Below are positions 21,516-31,138 of a DNA stretch of 64,000 nt, in pieces. Position 1 is the stretch's first letter. Each line of letters starts with the position of its first letter. The stretch covers positions 372,001 through 436,000 of the forward strand of contig KV748234.1 in the NCBI GenBank assembly GCA_001692895.1, given 5' to 3'. The stretch is from Cenococcum geophilum 1.58. Its lineage: Eukaryota; Ascomycota; Dothideomycetes; Gloniales; Gloniaceae. The translations under genes and the position numbers were made by a program. The notes under the pieces were generated by a model. That model searched no databases and was not told the origin of the DNA. It worked only from the letters and a program-made list of their open reading frames with translations.

Positions 21516-22436
21516 TCAAAGAGATTCTTCTGGCTTCGTTTCACCGCCGAGTGGGGGTATCCGTTTATTCAGATAGGCTTCAAGATCATCGATCTCTTCC
21601 GGAGTGGCAGAGTGCGAAAGGCCCCTATAGATATTGCAGTAAGCATGGAATTGCGCATCCAGACAAATTCAGAGATATGCTCGCGTGGTCCACGTACTTA
21701 TATGTCCTGAAGTCAACATTCCATCCCGCCTCCAGCAGCTCATCCGCACTCTTCTTACCCCACTTATGCTGAACAGTCGCATCGGCATCACCGTGGGCCA
21801 TAAATATTGGCGTGTTCTTGTTCGGGTTGTTTGCAGGCACCAATTCCTTGAGCTTACTTTGCAGCAGCAGATAGCAGCTCAACCCAAATATGCCTCCTAG
21901 TTTATGTGGACACGTAATGCCAGAAATCAGTGACATGGCTCCGCCTTGTGAGAATCCACCAATGACGATGCGATCTGAGGGTATGCCTTTCGAGATTTCT
22001 GTATCGATAAGAGAGTGGAAATAGGAAACAGAGCGCATGATACCCGGCTCATCTTCTTCGCGGGAGGCAAGGTCACTGAGTGATTTGATGTCGTGCCATC
22101 CTGGCATCTGCATGCCGGAGTTCTAGGATAATAGTTAGCTGGAGGCTTGCTACATGCGAGATAGTCCTGAGGTTATCGAATACTTCCATGAGTACTTACA
22201 CAGGTGATCGGAATGCTAGGCGCATTTGGGAAGATAAACGTGACTTCGTCAAATTTGCTGCGAAGGCGCCAGTTCTCGGCCAGGAATGTCCTATGCGGAC
22301 AAGGTTAGTGATGGTTGGAGCACGGAAACAGGAAGAATTACCAGCCAGCACCGCTATCTCCTAGGCCATGCCCAACAATAACAGAAGCCGTGTGGCGTTT
22401 GAGAGCAGGTATAATTATAGCTTTAGGGCTGGACAT
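21516..22436 (-). CDS. APT1: Acyl-protein thioesterase 1
   Basis: APT1 removes palmitoyl groups from S-acylated proteins in the cytosol. Four exons: 22342-22436, 22200-22290, 21698-22122, 21516-21624 (239 aa; yeast APT1 is of similar size), with introns of 51, 77 and 73 nt and consistent phases. The ATG at 22436 gives MSSPKAIIIPALKRHTASV. Motifs are VGHGLGDSGAGW, FIFPNAPSIPITCNSGMQMP and GWHDI, followed by the nucleophile elbow GGFSQGGAMS (Ser near residue 120). Next comes the acid in MAHGDADATV. GWNVDFRTYKGLSHSATPEE contributes the catalytic His. The last exon ends NKRIPPLGGETKPEESL. All triad residues are present and there are no in-frame stops. The 464-bp gap to the divergent HhH-GPD gene at 22901 suggests a shared promoter region. 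Confidence 0.93.
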
Positions 22437-22900
22437 TGCGAGATAATACTGGGGTTATTAAGGGCGTTGAGAGAAAGGAGAAGGTTTGTTGATGGCGGGG
22501 AATTCGCGAGGAACTTTGGAGGGAAAATAGCTAAGCTTTCGGAGGGTTCGAGAGGTGGCACAAGAGCAGGGGTTCCTGCAGCGAGGGTCCAAGCGTGCTT
22601 GTCAACCGCTACAACTGGTCATTAACTTCCTTCCCACTTCGTCTTCTCTTTCTTTCTCTTCCCTCCACGAATCTAACTTCTTACAATCACCAATTTGCCT
22701 CTATATAAGCTGCAATCTCACTTCCTATGAATATTTGTTGCTCCTCCACTTCATCTCGGTCACATCTCTTCGATTTTTCGAGCAAGCTTCAAAGTACCAT
22801 TTGCTTCAATCCAAACTACTGTCGCTCTCTAGAATTGGCTTACATTCGAACCTTTCGCTATTTCGCTCACACTTTCCGCTTTCGGTAGTTAGCTTGACAC
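22437..22900. promoter_or_regulatory. Divergent promoter region of APT1 and the HhH-GPD glycosylase gene
   Basis: 464 bp separate two diverging start codons. The half next to the glycosylase gene (about 22620-22900) is pyrimidine-rich with CTTTCTCTTCCCTC-like runs, as is common upstream of fungal start codons. No specific factor site is claimed. Confidence 0.5.
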
Positions 22901-24424
22901 ATGTCTGCAAGAACAGCCCGTGCTTCGAGAGCGAAGGTCAAATCCTCAGCCCAACCCAAAACTGAACCCCAGCAAGTCTCAAGTCCCCCAGCCACTCCAC
23001 TGCCTCCAAATCGAGCACCAAATAAGACAAGAACGGCTAGAAGTGAATCGGAACAGCAAACTGAGGATGGACTACGTAAAGCTCAACCGCCTCCACCGAA
23101 AAGTTCTGGAAAACGGACCAGAGCACATATTAAGAAAGAAGACGTTAACGAGCTACCACACAATCTTGGAAGTGCACTAAACGGTTATGTACATGGAAGG
23201 GACATCCAGAACAACTCTCCTAGGAAGAAGAGGAAGCTCCATACCTCTCAGATACCTCCCAATGCTGTTCAAGATCTCGAAGATGTTAATATTCGCTTCA
23301 CAAAGTCTAACCCTGTCGCCTCAAACTCTCCTCCTGAAATTCCAAAGAAGTCAAAGAACAGCTCCTATGGCCTGATACCTGGCCAAACTCCTTACCCCGA
23401 CTGGCCTCATCCAACCCCCTCAGAATGTGAAGAAGTGACTCGCCTCCTCTCTTCAATTCATGGCGAGGTCAAGCCACCAAAGTCAATCCCTTTACCTTCC
23501 CTTACCGTCTCGGGCTGCGGTGAAGTCCCTTCGGTTCTCGACGCCTTGATCCGCACTCGTCTCTCTGCCGCCACGTCCAATACGAACTCTTCGCGCGCTT
23601 TTGCCGGCTTAGTCTCACGCTTTGGCCTCTTACAAGAAGGGGTTGGGAAAGGGAGCGTAGACTGGGATGCTGTGCGCCGGGCTGACGTCAAAGAGATCTT
23701 TGAAGCAATCAAATCTGGCGGGTTGGCGGACGTAAAGAGTAAGGACATTAAAGCAATATTACAGATAGTATGGGAGGAGAATCAAGCACGTCGTGACACC
23801 TTCCTCACTTCATCCTCCAAGGTAACCGGGCCCGAAGACGCCGAAATTGAACCTGCAGAAGAGAAGGACGCTGAAGTTGCTCGTGCAGACGAGAATGTGC
23901 TCTCTTTAGACCATTTGCATCTCCTATCCAACGACGATGCCTTCAATGCTTTGACTAAGTATCCAGGTATTGGTCCCAAAACCGCTTCCTGCGTCCTACT
24001 CTTCTGCCTCCAACGTCCCAGTTTCGCAGTCGACACGCACGTATTTCGGCTCTGCAAATGGTTGGGATGGGTTCCTGCTTCTAAAGCAACACGCAATTCT
24101 ACGTACGCTCACTGCGAAGTCCGCGTCCCTGATGAGCTGAAGTATCCCCTGCATCAACTTCTGATCCGTCATGGCAAAACTTGTCCTAGGTGCAGAGCGG
24201 CAACTGGCGAGGGGAGCGCAGGGTGGGATGAAGGTTGTGTTATTGAGCATCTCGTTACCAGGTCTGGTGGGCGGAAGGTCGGAAGTAGTCTAGCGAAAGA
24301 GAAGAAGTCCACGAAGGGAAGGAAGGAGAAAGGGAAAACAAAGAAAACCGTAGATGACGAGGACAGCAGCGAGCTTAGCGAGCTTGAAAGTGAAGATGGT
24401 GATAGCGAACCTGGAGGGTTTTGA
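22901..24424 (+). CDS. HhH-GPD base-excision-repair DNA glycosylase (endonuclease III-like)
   Basis: A single exon encodes 507 aa. This superfamily cuts the N-glycosidic bond of damaged or modified bases, and bifunctional members also nick the strand. The ATG at 22901 (CACATG) is the first in frame. Residues 1-150 are disordered and basic, with a possible nuclear localisation signal SPRKKRKLH near 105. The glycosylase core covers about 170-460. LTKYPGIGPKTASCVLLFCL (about 350-369) is the helix-hairpin-helix with the candidate catalytic Lys. FAVDTHVFRLCKWLGW carries the conserved Asp about 20 residues later. Downstream are CPRC and a lone C, not a clear four-Cys Fe-S loop. The tail is Lys-rich, then acidic (SSELSELESEDGDSEPGGF). 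Nuclear DNA repair is the likely role; the exact substrate cannot be told from sequence. Confidence 0.88.
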   Translation: MSARTARASRAKVKSSAQPKTEPQQVSSPPATPLPPNRAPNKTRTARSESEQQTEDGLRKAQPPPPKSSGKRTRAHIKKEDVNELPHNLGSALNGYVHGRDIQNNSPRKKRKLHTSQIPPNAVQDLEDVNIRFTKSNPVASNSPPEIPKKSKNSSYGLIPGQTPYPDWPHPTPSECEEVTRLLSSIHGEVKPPKSIPLPSLTVSGCGEVPSVLDALIRTRLSAATSNTNSSRAFAGLVSRFGLLQEGVGKGSVDWDAVRRADVKEIFEAIKSGGLADVKSKDIKAILQIVWEENQARRDTFLTSSSKVTGPEDAEIEPAEEKDAEVARADENVLSLDHLHLLSNDDAFNALTKYPGIGPKTASCVLLFCLQRPSFAVDTHVFRLCKWLGWVPASKATRNSTYAHCEVRVPDELKYPLHQLLIRHGKTCPRCRAATGEGSAGWDEGCVIEHLVTRSGGRKVGSSLAKEKKSTKGRKEKGKTKKTVDDEDSSELSELESEDGDSEPGGF

Positions 24425-26509
24425 GGAGATTTGTCAGCTGGGTGTCGAGGAAATTGCATTGGTTGGCAATTACACAGACTAGGATGGGAAGTCATGACTA
24501 AGAGCCATGCATTGCATTCCCAAAGGTGATTGGTACTATCTAGCATACGAATCCTCGTAACCATAAGAGCCTTAGAATTCTATAAATTCATCGTAACATT
24601 ACAATCGAACTCTTCAGACATTTTCCGTCATTCTTCGAAGATCACCCATACGAGCAAAAAGATACGCCTACTCAGGTCAACTGCCAAATAGGGTTCTAAT
24701 ACGCTTACTAGCCAGAGCTACGCAAGGGTAAATCCAGGGGTCTCTTCCTAGAGCCCGTACGAAGCTTCCTACCTACACGAAACTCTGACGAAGGTCTTTA
24801 CAGAGCTCTTACAAACAAATTAAAGCTCTACAGCTCTATACAGCGGAGTTGGAGGGGGTATCCCTAAAGGTTTGATACAAAAGCCCTGCACGAAGTCGTC
24901 TTCTTTAAGACCAAGCCCAAATACAAGCTCTGCGTAGACAGGCTCTAAGCCTAGTCTTTGCATGAAGCTCCTACACGAAATCTACGTAGGGAGGCTCAGT
25001 ATAAAGCTCTACGTAAAGCTCCACACTGGGGAGGTTCAATGGGATCTCTTTATCAAAGCTTAATAGTTACGGAAGTTAGCGTTAATCCGAAATTGAACAA
25101 TGAGCGCTGCACCGGCCCCGGACCTGGAATGAACCCCCAGGCCAAGAAGAAGAACCAAAGTGCAATATGAAATGAGAGCGAATATCAAGCCAGCGATGCG
25201 GCTTCGCGTGTTGAAAGAGTGGAAGATATTCAGTAGCTTGCCTTCTACTTAACATGACACAGACGGAACACTAGTTGAAGTTGCCCTCGAGCATATCATT
25301 TCATCCACTAATGACAAATATGGTACATCGGAAGTTACTCATAGACGCAGCAGGTAGCTGAAGTGTCAGCACATGTTTAGTCCGCCATTCTCCTGATACT
25401 CATGTTGGGAATTTTCAGCACAGCAAACAATCATAGGCTTGTACAGTATGATTGCCACTGTTATCCTAGGTCTAGTGATTAGGATCTTCATGCTCGTCAG
25501 TAATCGAGGCGCTGCGAAAGGCGACTATGCATACAGGTTATTCACTTGCTGAAACCTTGCATTGGTCAGTACATAAGCTCCGTGATATGCTACTAAGGGA
25601 CACAATGCGCTGCACGCAACTTTGGCTTTGATATATTGACTGGTCAGGTGGAAGCTCGAATTGCAAAGGCTTTAGTGCCTTGGGTGACGGGGTGATGATG
25701 CTTAATTCCTGCGTGCGTCTTTAGCGCATGGAATTCAAAGTTGCGGGTATTGTGTGCTTTAATAGGGCTTAGGCCGTTCACATCTACCTTTTAAATTTCC
25801 TGCTAGATTGATAAAGGATAATATTTACCCGCGTGCCATTGTCTCACAGATTCCTCTTCGTGTTCAGGAGTTTGTTACAGGCTAAAGTTGTGGCGGCCAC
25901 TACTGCAAGGCTTCCCCGAGGCTTTGCTATTTTCATCCCGAACGAACGAACTTAGAAGAAACCATCACGACTACCGCAGCCTAGAGGAGAGCAGAGAGGG
26001 TGGGTTGAAGGCAAGAATTGTTGGCTAGTCCCTTATCGTTTCTTCGATACATTCTCCACAGAGGAAGATCGAGCCTGGCACCCCATGGTGGTGTCCAGTC
26101 TGCTCTTCCTCTCCTCTGCCTGACCCGTGATGGGCTGCCACGACGACAAATAGATCGCTCTCCGCACAGAGACATCATCATTTACTCAACGCTTTAGTCC
26201 AAATAGAGCAGGTCTCCATAAATCATACTCGAGGGAACATAAATAGTTACAGTGAAGTGCTAGAGTTTGCACGTAGTGAGTGCGCACAATAGCTTTCCGG
26301 TGGTTAAAGTGTCTACCACAGTTTACTCATTGATTACTTTGCTCTACCAGTATGACTCTAGGGAAGCACCGCCTCCTACCAGCTACTCTGTGGATCCAGC
26401 ATCCATCAAATCACCGCCGTCAGATATCGTATATAACGCTCGTTTCCCCTTTCGCAAATCATAATCCACCGCTGAGCCTGTTACACCAACATACCCTATA
26501 CCCATCAAA
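24425..26509. other. 2-kb intergenic region with a second degenerate short-repeat island
   Basis: At about 24700-25040 many variants of GAGCTCTACGTAAAGCTC-like units recur (AAGCTCTACG, GAAGCTCCTACACGAA, GGCTCTAAGCC). Read on the minus strand they resemble the island at 20690-20960, including GAGCTTCATGCA and GAGCCTCCCTAC. The rest (25040-26509) shows no gene; the upstream region of SGF11 occupies the last part. Confidence 0.45.
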
Positions 26510-27915
26510 ATGTCCGAAGACGGACCCGCAGGAGACTCTGCACCGTCAGATCTCCCAAAATCAGGCATCAGGCTCCCGGCTGGAGCTCTCGAATCTCTCG
26601 TAGGCGCCTTCTCCTGCCTCCTTTCCTCAAAACAAAGCTCTCTCCAAGCTAACGATCCAACCTCCAAATATAGACGAAATCCATCCTCGAGGACGTTCTA
26701 TATAACATAATCTCTAGTATTGCGCTATCCTCTCACCGCTCCGAAAAAATCCTCCGTATGTCCTCGGCCGCAACCCAAGCCGAATCTGCTGCTGTATCGC
26801 ATCTCGACTCACAGCCGCCACCTCCGAAGGGAGCCCCACCACCTCCAATGCCCTCTATGACTTTCAATACCCCAGGCGCCATCTGGGAAAATGGCCGCGT
26901 GTCGCTTAAAGGAAATCCCTTAAAAACCACACCAGAGATTACATGTCCACATTGCAAGTTGCCGCGGTTGATGTATCCAATTAGCGGCAAGGGAGCACAG
27001 ACACCCGATCTTACAAAGGAATATTGTATGTTGTATCCATGGGTACAGCGTCCTGGCCATGATGTATATGGTAATCCATTTCCGACGGATATGGCGAAGA
27101 GCAAAAAAGAGCGCGAATTAATGCGGCAGCAACTCAAGAATGCGGAAAAAGAAAGCGTCGGCACCCCAGGTTCACAGGATGCAGAAAGTGTGGCAGGCGG
27201 AGAAGGGGGCGGGACGGGCAAGGAGATTAAGTTAAACACTGGAGGAAAGCCGGCCAGCTACATCCCGTGGCATACATGTCCGAATTGCAAGCGCAGTTTA
27301 CTTATAACGCGCTTTGCGCAACATTTGGAAAAATGCCTTGGAATTAGCGGGCGTCAGAGCTCAAGGAATGCTATGGCGAAGTTGACTGGCCAAAATGGAG
27401 CCGGCAGTGGCACAGGCGTCGCCAATACGCCGTTGGGCAGCCGCATGGGCACGCCAGTTCCTGGTTCCTCGCAAGGTGGCAATATGGGCAACATAAAGGA
27501 TAAAAGGAATAGTCCGGTAAAGAGGCTCGGACTAGGCGATGAGGATGACGGTGACGGTGATGAGACGCCGGAGAAAAAGAAGAAGAAGAAGAGTTCATAT
27601 GTCAAGAAAGCTGATCGGGAAAAGTCTAGCAAAGATCCTTCGACCCACAAGGTGAAGCTAAAAACTAAGGACTCAAATAGAGAACAAGATAAAGATCCGG
27701 GCTCTTTGAAAAAATCGACCAAGTCTAATGATGGGATTGAGAAAGTTGATGGAAAGAGGGATAGAGAAGACGCCGGGGATGAAGGGCCGAGAAAAAAGGT
27801 CAAGCTTGGCTTAAACAAGGAGGGTAGTGTAGCTAGTACTGCGAATAGCGAGGCAGGCAGTAACATTGTTGTCGGAAATGCGACTGGGGGTGGGGAAGGT
27901 GGAGGTGATGATTGA
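26510..27915 (+). CDS. SGF11: SAGA-associated factor 11 (SGF11), deubiquitinase-module subunit
   Basis: Sgf11 belongs to the SAGA histone H2B deubiquitinase module (Ubp8, Sus1, Sgf73 in yeast) and helps transcription in the nucleus. Exon 1 is 26510-26599 and exon 2 26674-27915; the 74-nt intron has GTAGGC, a GCTAACG branch site and ATATAG. This gives 443 aa. Exon 2 opens with TKSILEDVLYNIISSIALSS then HRSEKILRMSSA, the long N-terminal helix. A CPHC pair lies near 120, with YPISGKGAQTPDLTKEYC after it as in other fungal orthologues. The diagnostic zinc finger is at about 230-256: HTCPNCKRSLLITRFAQHLE then KCLG, followed by GRQSSRNAMAKL. The C-terminal 170 residues are Lys/Asp/Gly-rich and likely disordered; this makes the fungal protein far longer than yeast Sgf11 (99 aa). 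A deceptively good ATG at 26758 lies inside the helix and is not the start. Confidence 0.88.
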
Positions 27916-28971
27916 GCGAAAGATTCTTGAGTACCTCAGAGAGATATAATGCCTTTTCGCTGGTGGTATCTTCATATGACTGCACATACTACATTTCTCT
28001 GGCGTTGGGGCGGCACTCTGAAGGACGGCTTCGACAGGACAACGTCCTCGTTCTTGTCCGGTTGGTGCACTCCTGCGGTTTCCTTGCGGATTTCTAGGGG
28101 TGGAGTCCAAGGAGTTCGTCACAGCTACGGCTGATAGCATTAACGGAGGTGGCACATTTGCAGATTTTCTACGACTCCTTGTGTGTATGAGGTTATTATA
28201 CTTGAATATAGTCAATTTCCCTATTTGCGCCCAATTACTCCTAAAGCTGTTTTAGCAAACCTAACTCAACTGCATAATCCCCGCAATCTCAAATCTTGCC
28301 TACTAATTAGTTCGTGGATAGTTTTCCGAAAACTCCTCCAATCCATAAAACCTGTCCCATTGAGACTAACAACTCTTCGTTTATGCGCAATAATTAGCAT
28401 AATGTATTCCTAAGTCCGCCACCCTAGTGGCAGTCACCCCTTTTGCAACGTTAACTTTCATTTTATATTTATTCTCTATCGAATATAGGAGTCTCCGAGC
28501 GCTTCCAATTGTAATCGGTTTCAGTAGTACACGAGAGGCATGCAAGTAAAATTGATTCACTCCACAGAACTTTATTCTTCGTGGGTATAGCAATATTGGG
28601 CCGAGTCGCCCGGAAATCCACATATATTAGCGGTACTTGGTCGAGTGTGAATTGGACACGAGAATGAGGTTACGCTGTGCGGTATTTCTTGTACATCGCG
28701 TCATTGGATTATAGGATTGAACTTTCTCAACTCTTTTTACCTAGCTAATGAGCGTGCGGATTTCAAGGTACGAGAGTATTCCATTTAATCCAATACGGAC
28801 TGCGAAGATGGCAAGACAACAATATGCTACAACAACTCCACTTGTCTCAGAAGTTTCTGCAACTGCCCCAACTCTCGTCACGACCGGAAGACCAACTTCA
28901 GCCTTAACATCAATCCCAGCGCCGGAGGCAGTATTACATTCAAATCCTGTTATATATCTGTCAGAAAACCT
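27916..28971. other. Intergenic, no supported gene
   Basis: About 1 kb between SGF11 and the small inverted-repeat element. The sequence becomes AT-richer from about 28160. A frame at 28748-28981 (MSVRISRYESIPFNPIRTAK...) begins with ATG but shows no domain and its end is overrun by the 28972 element, so it is not called a gene. Confidence 0.4.
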
Positions 28972-29115
28972 TATCCCTTAACCCGCTGAAATTCGTCCAT
29001 TCGTTATCGATAAGAATTGGCCAATTAGATCAACGTAATCGACCGTACGCGTTGTTTGGATTCGTGTGTTCTGCACAGACCACATACTCCATGGACTCCA
29101 GCGGGTTAAGGGATA
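28972..29115. mobile_element. 144-bp element with 17-bp terminal inverted repeats
   Basis: TATCCCTTAACCCGCTG at 28972-28988 recurs as its perfect complement at 29099-29115. The 110 bp between have no coding content. The ends begin and finish with TA, compatible with a TA target-site duplication as in the Tc1/mariner group, though only one copy is visible here. It sits 50 bp upstream of the protease pseudogene and may have separated it from its 5' part. Confidence 0.55.
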
Positions 29116-29165
29116 GTAAAGTTAATAAGACTTACTAAATCTGACCTTAATCTAATGTACGCTAA

Positions 29166-30401
29166 GCAGCACCAATTAAAAGACCACAAGATGCAACTGT
29201 ACTGTTCCGAGAACGCCAGCTTAGACACCAAACCTCTGAAGGGTCTGGTAAAGTGAGTTTGGCCCAGGCGGCTGAGGCAACGCTCGTTTTTGCACAAGAG
29301 GAAGCGGGTACAGCCGTATGCATCTCCCCGCAAGGCTTGATTATGACGTGCTCCCATTGTGTAGCTGAGAACCCTGAGGGGTCTGATTGGGCGGAGCATA
29401 AGTGGATGCTCTTTGCTTCGGGTCAAATTGTTCAAGCTAAATGTGTAGCGTGAGATCCGAAGAGAGATCTGGCTCTTTTATAAATCACCGCAGCGCAATT
29501 ACTACCACAACCGTAAGAAGCATCCCCTTTAGCGCTCACACTTAGTATCTCTTCGTTTCCATTCATATCTGTAGCTGAATACCCTCCGCCTCTCCGTGCG
29601 ACATTGATATGTATTGGCCATCCAGGAAGTGAGGATCTCGAAGTTTCCCGTCCCAGTATCAAGACAGGCTATGATGTGTTGCATATAAGTACTGGCCTAT
29701 CCCGCGGATATGCCTCAGGCCAGGATGCACAGGACAATTTGGAAATAGGTGCGTTAACGCACGACTGCTGGACATATTGGGGCCACAGTGGCGCTCCGCT
29801 TGTTGAGACCTCCACTGGCTGTCTTGTAGGCAGGGTTGTCGATGATGAATGAATGAATAAATAGGCCCAATATCGCATTCAATTCATAAGCCGACCAAAA
29901 TATCACGATATGAATGAATAATCGCGATATTTTAGATATAGGCGGTATCACTAGTCTTGGAATAGTGGGGGGTACTAAGTCGATAGGGCCGATGTCTCCC
30001 TAGAGGCCTCCACCCCCTTCCACCCCCCCTCTACCCCCCTAAACATTCACCAGTAGCTCTCCCCTCTAGCCTCACACAACTCGTCCTTTTACCCACGACT
30101 TTAAGCACTCCGACGGCTTAATATTTACTAGCCCAAGCCTCTATATATATTCATAATTTTATAAATATTCATTTATAAGGGCTGGCAAAATATTCAATCA
30201 TTATCACTCCTTATGAATGAATATATCGTTATAAAGCAATGAATAAAAATATCATCGACAACCCTGCTTGTAGGATATCATTCTTCATGGGATGAGGATA
30301 CTGGGATGCGGCATGGGATATCCCTAGAAGCCATACAACAGTTCATGCAGCATTTCATAACGACAAAGAATGAAGAAGTTCAGGTGCTACATGTCAGATA
30401 G
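29166..30401 (+). pseudogene. Trypsin-like serine protease domain protein, disrupted by nonsense codons and a hAT-type MITE
   Basis: The frame reads RPQDATVLFRERQLRH, FAQEEAGTAVCISPQGLIMT then CSHC (catalytic His), DPKRDLALL (Asp), ICIGHPGSEDLE, TGYDVLHISTGLSRGYASGQ and WGHSGAPLV (catalytic Ser). This is the fold of a trypsin-like peptidase-domain protein common in fungi. Three stops interrupt it: TGA 29451-29453 where Trp is expected, TAA 29481-29483 and TAA 29514-29516, all consistent with C-to-T changes on one strand or the other. A 436-bp MITE (29831-30266) splits the codons after GCLVG. Beyond its target duplication the same frame resumes as YHSSWDEDTGMRHGISLEAI and ends with TAG at 30399-30401. 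No start codon is seen upstream: a TAA at 29163 bounds the frame. The gene is dead. Confidence 0.85.
29831..30266. mobile_element. hAT-type MITE with 16-bp TIRs and 8-bp target-site duplication
   Basis: The element begins CAGGGTTGTCGATGAT (29831-29846) and ends with the exact complement (30251-30266). It is flanked by CTTGTAGG on both sides (29823-29830 and 30267-30274). An 8-bp duplication and CAGGG termini are the marks of hAT transposons. Subterminal GAATGAAT / ATTCATTC repeats are frequent. Length is 436 bp with no transposase, so it needed an enzyme in trans. Removing it and one target copy restores the host protease frame exactly. Confidence 0.92.
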
Positions 30402-30765
30402 TTCCAGGTTCCAATGCTATCTGGTAAGACGTTTAGAATTTTACTAAAAGCGAGTACTAAGTTATATACGACGTTACTCCCCCTGGGGGGAAGGGGGCAG
30501 ACCTGAGATAGGAAGCTTAGGAAAGCCACATTATCCCTTCCCACGCTGGCGTCCACAGCTTGCGCCAAGCCTATGAACATCAGTATCAGAGCCAAGTTTT
30601 CAGTTAAACGAGAGCCATTAGCTAAACCCTTATCGATGAGCGCGGACGTAAACCAGCGTGGGAATGAATAGAGATTTATTATCTTATAAATCAGGCGCTC
30701 CGTAGTAGAATTAACTAAACTTAGTTAGGTTAGCACGTGCTTAGTTATGGGGCAGGATACACTTA
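30402..30765. other. Left flank of the retrotransposon nest
   Basis: No gene is seen. GTATCAGAGCCAAG at 30583-30596 resembles the initiator-tRNA primer-binding site found next to retrotransposon LTRs, so 30402-30580 may be an old LTR. I found no partner copy in the window. Confidence 0.3.
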
Positions 30766-30770
30766 TATAT

Positions 30771-31138
30771 TGTAAGAGGCCAGCCTAACCGGAACGTATA
30801 ATTATCTAATCGACAGTGTCACCGGTAAGTAGAAGGTAAGTTAAAGGTAAGTTAAAGGTAGAATAAGTTTCACGTATTAAAGGACAAATACTTCTAACCA
30901 CTTTTATTTAGAGACTAATTGCTAGTTCTTCTCTAGAGGGGAACCAACTTCCTATATGTTTCTTCTAAGACGCTAGTAAAACCTTTCGCCCCTAACCTGT
31001 CTAACTGTGTCTTCTGGAATATAGATAGGACATAAATAAAACCTCCTGTCTAACTATGTCTTTTGGAATATAGATAGGACATAGATAAAACCTCCTACTG
31101 TCTTATTAAATATGTACCTCTTAGAGGATTCCGTTATA
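30771..31138 (-). repeat. Left (3') LTR of the outer Gypsy element
   Basis: On the plus strand it runs from TGTAAGAGGCCAG to GATTCCGTTATA. It contains two GTAAGTTAAAG units and a roughly 50-bp tandem pair around 31005-31095 (ATATAGATAGGACATA...AAAACCTCC). This copy keeps more C and G than the right LTR. Confidence 0.88.

Noticed and set aside
26758..27915. ATG at 26758 as the start of SGF11
   Set aside because: The conserved N-terminal helix lies upstream and is joined in phase by a canonical intron to an ATG at 26510.
28748..28981. ATG-initiated 77-codon frame
   Set aside because: No recognisable domain and its end is formed by the inverted-repeat element; too little evidence for a gene.
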